DNA of 64,000 bases from Saxidomus purpurata (lineage: Eukaryota > Mollusca > Bivalvia > Venerida > Veneridae), in the NCBI GenBank assembly GCA_022818135.1, contig JAFMSR010000003.1, positions 16,529,381 through 16,593,380 on the forward strand, written 5' to 3'. The notes below the pieces were generated by a model. It did no database searches. It saw nothing but the letters and a program-made list of their open reading frames with translations, and was not told the origin of the DNA. Positions 59,201 to 64,000 of the stretch are shown here, piece by piece; the stretch's first letter is position 1, and each line of letters starts with the position of its first letter. The position numbers and the translations under genes are program-made.

Positions 59201-61008
59201 TTACTTGAGCTTGATGAGTCATGCTTTGAGCTGCTTGAGCTTGAACTATGTTTGTATTTGTCTGAGCTGCTCGATGAACTAGACTTATGTTTGTCTGAAC
59301 TGGAACTGTGCTTTGACTTTTCCCGTTCTCTGTCCCTGTCATCTTCTCTATTCATTTCTTTAAAAATTAAATTGTAGATTAGTAATTTTCTAGCACACAG
59401 GACTAAACCTTACTAGTTAAAGTTAATATTGATACAACCTGTGGGTACATTTGTTAGCAAGATGATCAAGATGGTACTGTATCACTCACTTGATTACATG
59501 ACCCACATATGCCTAAATGTGACCAAAATTCAACTTTAATATTGATAATACCAATTATCATGAAGATTGCATAGTAAATGTGGCGAGTACATGTCAACAA
59601 GGTTTTTCTCTGATTTGACTGTGTGACCTTGTTTCTAACTCCAGAGTACAGATGACCAAGATCTGAACTAATATAATTAACCTAGAAACCATTGATACAA
59701 ACATTCTGCCCAATTTTCATAATGATTAGATGGTAAATGTGGTGACTCTAGAATGTAACCAAGGTAACCCAGATTCGAACTTGACCTTGTACATTCTGAC
59801 CAATTTTCATGATGACAAGGTTGTAAATGAGGCCTATATGGTAATGGTAAGAATTTTATATAATTTGACCTGGTGACCTAGTTTTTATCCCAAAATAACC
59901 CATATTTGAACCTGACATAGATTTATCAAGAAAGTCATTCTGACCAAATTTCATTATGCTCCAGTGAAAACATTATGACCCATATTCAAACTTGACCTAG
60001 ATTTCATTCAGACATTCATGCAATCTGACAAAGTTTCTAGAAAATCCAATGAAAAATGCGACCTTTATTAATTGCATACACAAGGTTATTATATGATTTG
60101 ATGTGCTGACCAAATTTTTTACCAAAATGACCCATATTCAAACTCGACCTAGACTTTATCAAGGCACCCATTCTGACCGAGTTTCATGAAGATACAGTGA
60201 GAACATGGAGAAAGGCAGCCTTTTTTTGCATACACAAGTTTAAGTATGGATGGATTGACGGGCGGCTGCCATCTAGCGATCACAATTTAATAGCTTACCA
60301 CAAAGTGCTCGGGTGAGCTGAAAATCAATGAAAAATAAATACACGTGTATTGTCTGCTGGCAGAGGAATTTCATTGTAATTCAATCAATAGGCGGTAAAC
60401 AGTTATGTTTGCCAAATAGTTATATTTGCTATGCTTCTTACACAATGCAGTTTCTCATTGTTATTAAGTTTTGCTGGGCTGCCATAAAAATGATTTGCCT
60501 ACAAAAAATTATTACAGAGTTGTGTTTTTGGGATATTCCACATTCACTGTCACCTTCTATTTAAGGTTCTACTGGATCAAATTCAAAAGGTCTAATTAAT
60601 TAGCAACAGCTAGAAGCAGGCTAACTTATATACTTCAATGAAGCTCATGTTTTTTTTGTTTGCATGTCTTTTTATTGAATTATATCTATTTTCAAAATTA
60701 ACTGGCACAAATCACAGGTAGCCGGTGCGGGGTATGGACCCCCATCCCCGCAGATGCCCCTCTACAAGTACAGCCCTGGTACCCCATATACTGATATATT
60801 AAATCAATTTTTTTTTCTATTGTTTTGTTTTAGTATATGGGGTACCAGGATTGTTGAGGGGCCTCTGGGGGGATGGGGGTCCAAACCCCACGCTGGCTAC
60901 CTGTGGCACAAATTTGAACTGTTTGGCCTCCAGGCTAAAAAATTTTAAGTGTTGTTTTTCACCAAAAAATAAATAGGCAAGTTCCTTACCAGATTCTGTT
61001 GAATCCAT
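47140..61008 (-). CDS. TOP1: DNA topoisomerase I-like gene with altered active site (13 exons)
   Basis: TOP1 relaxes supercoils by a transient 3'-phosphotyrosine link. Exons in transcript order: 61008-60990, 59357-58612, 57856-57726, 57338-57217, 56884-56762, 56517-56330, 55903-55840, 54689-54465, 53924-53670, 53075-52961, 52541-52411, 51829-51567 and 47242-47140. Together they give about 827 residues once one frameshift is discounted (human 765). The N-terminus is a Ser/Lys/His/Asp-rich tail. The core follows ([59 protein letters not shown]), and the C-terminus ends [11 protein letters not shown]. Human R488, K532 and H632 equivalents are kept. R590 is Leu, the Y723 segment is triplicated with Phe in the last copy, and no linker exon is found. 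It could be a divergent paralogue, a young pseudogene, or partly misassembled. Family membership is certain; function is doubtful. Confidence 0.9.
47268..47608 (+). mobile_element. Pearl-like element, short copy
   Basis: It carries two partial units (cctagagcttagtttattgg and cccagagcttagatttttgg) and the tail caggtgagcgatatagggtc ending gctctcttg. It starts only about 25 bp from the exon 13 acceptor, inside the last TOP1 intron. Confidence 0.6.
47676..47873 (-). mobile_element. SINE, reversed, in the last TOP1 intron
   Basis: On the minus strand the head is ggtcatgtggttatggttgc and the B-box region gggtcattggttcaagc. Then come gtgagaaagttggcag and ctagtactggttcttccc, with the same body order as the other copies of this family. 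Confidence 0.65.
47945..48610 (-). mobile_element. Degenerate element with ~150-bp units
   Basis: It begins aaacaagagcaccgcctgcg. Four or so diverged units contain tgaccttgac and cccagga/ccccaga, ending near ggggcaataatccagccaaa. The 109-codon plus-strand frame inside is a by-product of these units. Confidence 0.5.
48753..48990 (-). mobile_element. Pearl-like element fragment, reversed
   Basis: It begins aacaagagggccatgatggc and cctgtatcgctcacctg, the complement of the pearl-like tail, and continues with one partial unit containing gaatatctaagctctaggcc. It is cut by the 42-bp minisatellite. Confidence 0.6.
48997..49526 (+). repeat. 42-bp minisatellite, 13 units with GATCATGATC
   Basis: The palindrome gatcatgatc (or close) recurs at 49008, 49050, 49091, 49132, 49174, 49208, 49242, 49284, 49326, 49368, 49410, 49452 and 49494. 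Spacing is 42 bp except for two 34-bp units. Because 42 is a multiple of three, long frames (up to 143 codons) run through it; they are not evidence of a gene. It lies in the last TOP1 intron. Confidence 0.9.
50100..50697 (-). mobile_element. Repeat with four ~150-bp units and hairpin head
   Basis: Units contain acctttctgacaaatttc and gacctagtttttgacccc. The right end, gtggacggacgacggacatt then agctcaccctgagccagctc, is the hairpin head on the minus strand. It is in the last TOP1 intron, in the style of the pearl-like elements. Confidence 0.65.
51567..51829 (-). CDS. TOP1: TOP1-like exon 12: triplicated active-site segment
   Basis: It encodes 87 residues made of three tandem 27-codon units (51826-51746, 51745-51665, 51664-51584), each of the form KLEVQ-x-D-x-NKEIAL-x-TS. 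They end [16 protein letters not shown] and SKLHFVDP, followed by RVTVA and a split Trp codon. The catalytic Tyr position is Ser, Tyr and Phe in turn. The acceptor could also be 51823, which changes only the first two residues. Confidence 0.9.
51890..52195 (-). mobile_element. Inverted copy of the 12165 repeat in a TOP1 intron
   Basis: On the minus strand it reads tacgccaaaggcatagggat, then gccgtcccgagtcattacta and cagcgcacacacaacttt-like sequence, in the same order as 12165-12490. It fills most of the intron between exons 11 and 12, leaving no room for a coiled-coil linker exon. Confidence 0.7.
52411..52541 (-). CDS. TOP1: TOP1-like exon 11: catalytic His region
   Basis: It encodes [20 protein letters not shown], then [16 protein letters not shown] and MENKMAN. 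The catalytic His is kept (codon 52467-52465). The block between SYNRA and ILC is KSCAES, one residue longer than NRAVA of typical TOP1. Confidence 0.88.
52961..53075 (-). CDS. TOP1: TOP1-like exon 10: Leu at the catalytic Arg590 position
   Basis: It encodes [20 protein letters not shown], then [10 protein letters not shown] and EQLDLMTN. The family has KVFRTYNAS here. The codon at 53015-53013 is CTT (Leu), one base from CGT (Arg). Confidence 0.9.
53586..53727 (-). repeat. 71-bp tandem duplication across exon 9 end
   Basis: 53586-53656 and 53657-53727 are tandem copies. The right one holds the true 3' end of exon 9 and its donor. The left one has decayed, with an in-frame TAA where the exon reads GDDLF, but it keeps a donor-like GTAAGT at about 53598. 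Confidence 0.8.
53670..53924 (-). CDS. TOP1: TOP1-like exon 9: catalytic Arg and Lys
   Basis: It encodes 85 residues. [17 protein letters not shown] holds the human R488 equivalent (codon 53915-53913), and [11 protein letters not shown] the K532 equivalent. It ends DDLFDRLN at the donor GTAAGT. Its last 58 bases and donor lie in a 71-bp tandem duplication. Confidence 0.93.
54236..54424 (-). mobile_element. SINE, reversed, next to exon 8 donor
   Basis: It has the same family order as 47676-47873: a tRNA-like head (catgtggtaagagtcacta on the minus strand), B-box region gggtcatgggttagcc, then gtgagaaagttggcag and gtactggttcttcc. Confidence 0.65.
54465..54689 (-). CDS. TOP1: TOP1-like exon 8
   Basis: It encodes 75 residues starting [20 protein letters not shown] and ending [11 protein letters not shown]. 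This is core subdomain III entry, well conserved. A SINE ends about 40 bp past its donor. Confidence 0.93.
55840..55903 (-). CDS. TOP1: TOP1-like exon 7
   Basis: It encodes [20 protein letters not shown] and then NT, the conserved P-P-GHKW segment. The donor is GTAAGT. Confidence 0.92.
56330..56517 (-). CDS. TOP1: TOP1-like exon 6
   Basis: It encodes 62 residues including [40 protein letters not shown] and [12 protein letters not shown]. The Arg equivalent to human R364 is present. Confidence 0.93.
56762..56884 (-). CDS. TOP1: TOP1-like exon 5
   Basis: It encodes 41 residues, [20 protein letters not shown] onward, ending PKEEKE. It is in phase 0 on both sides and conserved with the TOP1 core (KCxFxxM). 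Confidence 0.9.
57217..57338 (-). CDS. TOP1: TOP1-like exon 4
   Basis: It completes the split Gly codon and encodes [20 protein letters not shown], then a segment ending NFFQDWRK, as in the TOP1 core. The donor is GTAATT. Confidence 0.9.
57726..57856 (-). CDS. TOP1: TOP1-like exon 3, with a 1-base frameshift
   Basis: It starts [20 protein letters not shown], then [13 protein letters not shown], a strong TOP1 match. Past a CCCC run (57757-57760) the conserved continuation [11 protein letters not shown] is in the next frame. Read straight, translation meets a stop within nine codons. The exon's 3' phase fits exon 4 only with the shift. It is either a homopolymer error or a real lesion. Confidence 0.85.
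58612..59357 (-). CDS. TOP1: TOP1-like exon 2: Ser/Lys-rich N-terminal domain
   Basis: It encodes 248 residues of low complexity: Ser runs mixed with KH, DK and SK, then an E/K-rich stretch, ending KSDKDDVPL. This charged, disordered region carries nuclear and nucleolar targeting in known TOP1. The donor GTGGGT (just after Leu) is chosen because only that phase leads into exon 3. The plus-strand frames here are shadows of the repeats. Confidence 0.85.
59450..60325 (-). mobile_element. Degenerate repeat with ~150-bp units in TOP1 intron 1
   Basis: Units contain attctgaccaatttcat and tgacccatattcaaactt. The right end, ggattgacgggcggctgcca then accacaaagtgctcgggtga, is the degraded head hairpin on the minus strand. 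It has the same plan as 50100-50697. Confidence 0.6.
60713..60905. mobile_element. Foldback MITE with 8-bp TSD in TOP1 intron 1
   Basis: The arms of about 78 bp, cacaggtagcc... and ...ggctacctgtg, are near-complements around a T-rich loop. The flanks are the perfect 8-bp repeat gcacaaat at 60705-60712 and 60906-60913. The terminal CACAGGT and 8-bp duplication match the element at 476-1435. Confidence 0.85.
60990..61008 (-). CDS. TOP1: TOP1-like exon 1 (coding part)
   Basis: It encodes MDSTES plus one base of a Glu codon, then the donor GTAAGG. The short acidic start is usual for TOP1. A 193-bp MITE sits 77 bp into the following intron. Confidence 0.7.
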
Positions 61009-61520
61009 CTATACTGGTAGGCTAGCTACTAAAGCTCCCTGAAAATCGGAAACGTGTTATAAATAATCAGTAAATTAAGTATGAAAAATAATTATTGCAC
61101 CATTGTCGAGATATCTGTTCTATTTATCGTGTTTAAAATCACAGGCATAAAATAATACAAATATTTTTGGATTCAGAAAACGGAAAAGTCCGCATACTGG
61201 TAGCGTCCGCTTACTGGTCCGGTCTATCAATAACAATGTAATGTTTACATGTCAAAATGTGCAACCGTCAGCTGTTTTTCAGGTCGTTTCTCTAAATAAA
61301 CATAACAACCCCCAAAGAGTTTGGTGTTAATTGTTTGGGGATTCATGCCTCTAAACATCAATACTAACAAATTTACATGACTCTTCGCTTTTCGAGAAAT
61401 ATTCTGCAAAATTAAGTCCGCGCAACTGTCATATCGAGAAATCCGAGGATATATTACCGGATTCCGTACTGTATACCGGATTTTGCGTCGCCTAAATGTT
61501 AAACTTGTATTTTGAAAAAA
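61009..61520 (-). promoter_or_regulatory. Likely TOP1 5' UTR and promoter region
   Basis: It lies just upstream of the start codon and is richer in CpG than its surroundings (for example ttaccggattccgtactg and gcgtccgcttactgg). No TATA box is evident and the transcription start cannot be placed. Placement is by position only. Confidence 0.3.
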
Positions 61521-61899
61521 TGCTTAGTGCGACATAAATTTGATTACGGGGCCCTTAATCTTATAAAAAGTATTTTTTATACCGTTTAAATTACTTCTTG
61601 AAAATGTGATGTTATATCTAAAGAGCTAACTATATTATTGAATTTTTACCTATTATTCCATTAAACACGAACAAAATATGACACTTAAATGAACTTAGAT
61701 TACAAAATATAATATTCTGTATACCTGATGGTGTGTTAAGTGTTTTTACAAGTGGACTGACAACACTTTTATCACTGCCTGCTGCTGCAAGTCAAAGTAA
61801 TTTATACATGCAAATCAATTAGTTTAACTAATAAATAGAAGAGATTCACGAACTTCAGAGCAGCCCTTGTACATGCTCATGTACTTGCACTCATACCAG

Positions 61900-62078
61900 A
61901 GTTCTTTTTGGAGCTACTTCATTTGAACATTGGGGAGGGTCATCTATGGAACATTCACGTGAAGCGTGGTTGAAATTGGTCCAGTAGTTTTTCCCCAGAA
62001 TTTGAATGGATGCCGGACATTGAGTGGTCACAAAAGCTCACCCTGAGCACAAGTGCTCTGGTGAGCTTAAACCTCTTG
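61900..62078 (-). mobile_element. Repeat fragment with hairpin head
   Basis: The right end, agctcaccctgagcacaagt then gctctggtgagctt, is a hairpin. Next to it, attgagtggtcacaa and gaatggatgccggacattg are remains of the GTCC-rich head. It matches the head style of 50100-50697. Confidence 0.5.
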
Positions 62079-62307
62079 TAATAAAAACCGTTGCTATGGA
62101 TCTTGCACATAAAAGAAGAAATGGTCAATGAAATGCAGTTGGAATTAAGAGTCAATACATCCACAAGGATCTGTTACCAGAAGTCTCGTAGGATTCCCTT
62201 GTATAAGAAAGCAAACTATATCTCTAGGTTATGCTCAACAAACATAAATATTCCGCACTAAACACTGAAGTCATGGGATAACCTTTCACAAGCCCTCAAT
62301 AGGCTAA

Positions 62308-62468
62308 CAGATGTCCACCTCAGAGGTCGCATGGTTAGAATCGCCAAATTTAAACCACTTCAACCTTTCTTTGTCCGGGGGTCATGGTTTTCTAACCCTG
62401 TTACCGACCAAGTTGGGTTCTAGTACTAGCACTGCCCAGAAATGATGGTTATGTAAACTGTGCCAATC
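62308..62468 (+). mobile_element. SINE copy upstream of TOP1
   Basis: The head is tgtccacctcagaggtcgca, with a gggggtcatggttttctaaccc B-box region, then gggttctagtactagcactg. It is degraded relative to 47676. Confidence 0.5.
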
Positions 62469-62513
62469 TAAATATGACTGAAATACGGTCGAAAGCTTAC
62501 AACAGTTGATTAG

Positions 62514-62661
62514 GATTGTAGACTACAGTTTTGCAATCCAGTTCTTCATGGCACCGACAAGAATATCAGAATCATTGAAATGGAAACTATCATTGGCAAC
62601 GACTGCCAGGTGAGCTGTAATAACAGCTACTGTTTGGGACTACTTGCTGTAAACAACCGAG
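62514..62661 (+). pseudogene. Isolated exon-like fragment, TRIM/NHL-like
   Basis: A 49-codon frame contains NPVLHGTDKNIRIIEMETII, then GNDCQVSCNNSYCLGLLAVN and NR, running to a good donor GTAAGT at 62662. An in-frame TAG lies just upstream, and an AG (62527-62528) could be an acceptor. The C-Q-V-S-C-N-N and GLAVNN style recalls the beta-propeller part of the many TRIM-like proteins of bivalves. No neighbouring exon is seen, so it is probably a relic; the family call is tentative. Confidence 0.3.
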
Positions 62662-62701
62662 GTAAGTCACACAATTGAAGGTCTGGCTAGTGTAAACTAT
62701 A

Positions 62702-63845
62702 GACGGCCAGTATGGCTCTATAATGCTCAGCCAAATCCACAAGGAACATACTGCAACACAGATCAGACCTGCATGGGGTATGAAGGTGTAAGTGCGATAA
62801 ATTCCTCTGTGTCCTCAAGACAACACTCAGTTTATCTTTGACTTTTCACAACGGGTACAAAAATGTGGCCTCTTAAATTTCAAAAATAAATGCGAGGACG
62901 CAGGTTAGGTAATAATAAAAGCTCAGCTTGAGTACTTTGAGCTCAGATGAGTTTCAAATTAAAAGATATTATGAAAGAGTCTTCCTAAAAAAAAGGAAAA
63001 AAAAAAGAGTCAGAACTCGCATATTTTCATACTTTATATTTCATTGGAGACACATGATATGTTCAACACACCTAAATCTGATGGTACACAGAACATACAA
63101 TTGATCTACATATATAAAACATAAACTTCATTTAAAGGTCAAATTTTGTATCAATATACAGATGTATTTCCGGAACAATAAAAACCCAGACTTGATTCAT
63201 TTAAACAGTGTATTGCAAAACATACTTGGTCAAATTAAAATTAATACGATAAATGTACTTTCAATTACAACTATACGAATTTATCTTTTTGTCTACCAAC
63301 AATGTTTGGTGTTTTGTTATCACCTGTTATCAATCTGTAAGTGTCACCTCTCAATCAATATACATGTACACACACACATATAAATACGTGGAACAAAAGT
63401 AAAGCCATCACAGTGAAGATGTGGTTACTACAAAAAACGTGACTTTTTCAAAAGTGTAGTCTTTAGTGGACACAACAAACAGAAGAGGATATATTTATGG
63501 GACTAACGCATCTTATAAATTTCCTGATCGCTCAAAATTTTATGAAAATTGAAAGAATTGTTTCCAATATCAAGAATGCACAATACAATTTCATTTCTTG
63601 AATATCAACCATGTATACTCTTCAGGTTGGATTATATTACATTCAAAATGTCCGATCATTCCTGATTTCAAATAATAATCATAAATGTTGTTTTTGACAT
63701 CACATTTTTTAAACACTTCCATCTATTAATGAGGTATACCCAACTTCTTTTCAACTGTCATTGTGACACCACATTATTTATCACATTTGATGTTGCCAAT
63801 ATTCAATACTATGTCACAGTATGTGGGTCAAAATCCAACAGTTCA
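62702..63845. repeat. ~1.15-kb repeat, copy B, 5' of TOP1, with internal inversion
   Basis: 62702-63140 matches 45119-45608 directly; 63145-63845 matches 45615-46385 in reverse. The junction near 63142 is therefore an inversion breakpoint relative to copy A. An A-rich stretch at 62990-63008 is inside. Confidence 0.7.
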
Positions 63846-64000
63846 ATTTATATGGTTTTAATTTAAATACTCTTGCATAAAAGTTGATTTTACAAAATTA
63901 GAAAATCTTTTGTAACCTTATTCATGTCACAAACTTGCAGCAACTAAAACTGGCGCCAGTTTAAAGTATTTCACTATCAAAAACTGTACTACATTTAAAT
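63846..64000. other. No feature recognised at right edge
   Basis: AT-rich sequence with no clear match to the flank of copy A and no coding signal. Confidence 0.4.

Noticed and set aside
58917..59282. Plus-strand frames of 121 and 78 codons
   Set aside because: They are shadows of the Ser/Lys-rich TOP1 exon 2, which is minus-strand and fits the gene model.

Overview
The window is nuclear DNA of a metazoan, almost certainly a bivalve mollusc. Genes are split into short exons with GT-AG introns, the background is AT-rich, and the introns and spacers are packed with repeats that look like known bivalve families: elements with ~160-bp internal repeats of the pearl type, V-like tRNA SINEs, and MITEs. 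I cannot name the species from the sequence alone.

Three protein-coding genes are supported. (1) 1933-6026 (+) holds the last four coding exons of a TRPA1-type ion channel; its 5' part lies left of the window. (2) 39050-42412 (+) is a complete five-exon TRAPPC2L gene (TRAPP vesicle-tethering complex, about 137 aa). (3) 47140-61008 (-) is a 13-exon gene of the nuclear DNA topoisomerase I (TOP1) family. All its splice sites can be placed, but its catalytic centre is strikingly abnormal.

Layout: 1-6 kb TRPA1 3' end with three kinds of inserted repeat; 6-15.5 kb gene-poor, with SINE, hairpins and minisatellites; 15,521-35,526 an array of about 62.5 nearly identical 320-bp satellite units running into a 500-N assembly gap (35,527-36,026); 36-38.7 kb repeats; 39-42.8 kb TRAPPC2L; 43-47 kb nested repeats; 47.1-61 kb TOP1-like gene; 61-64 kb its upstream region, with a copy of a ~1.2-kb repeat that also lies just beyond the 3' end of TOP1.

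The most interesting object is the TOP1-like gene. The exon carrying the active-site tyrosine holds three tandem 27-codon copies of that segment. The copy that continues into the C-terminal domain has Phe in place of the catalytic Tyr (human Y723). The catalytic Arg equivalent to human R590 is Leu. The block before the catalytic His is rewritten with one extra residue. No exon for the coiled-coil linker can be found. Exon 3 also carries a one-base frameshift in a C run. Either this is a decaying or repurposed TOP1 paralogue, or part of it reflects assembly error. The second notable object is the 320-bp satellite, whose marker-base variant recurs every 11, 11, 12 and 12 units.

The three genes are unrelated neighbours; nothing suggests that they work together.
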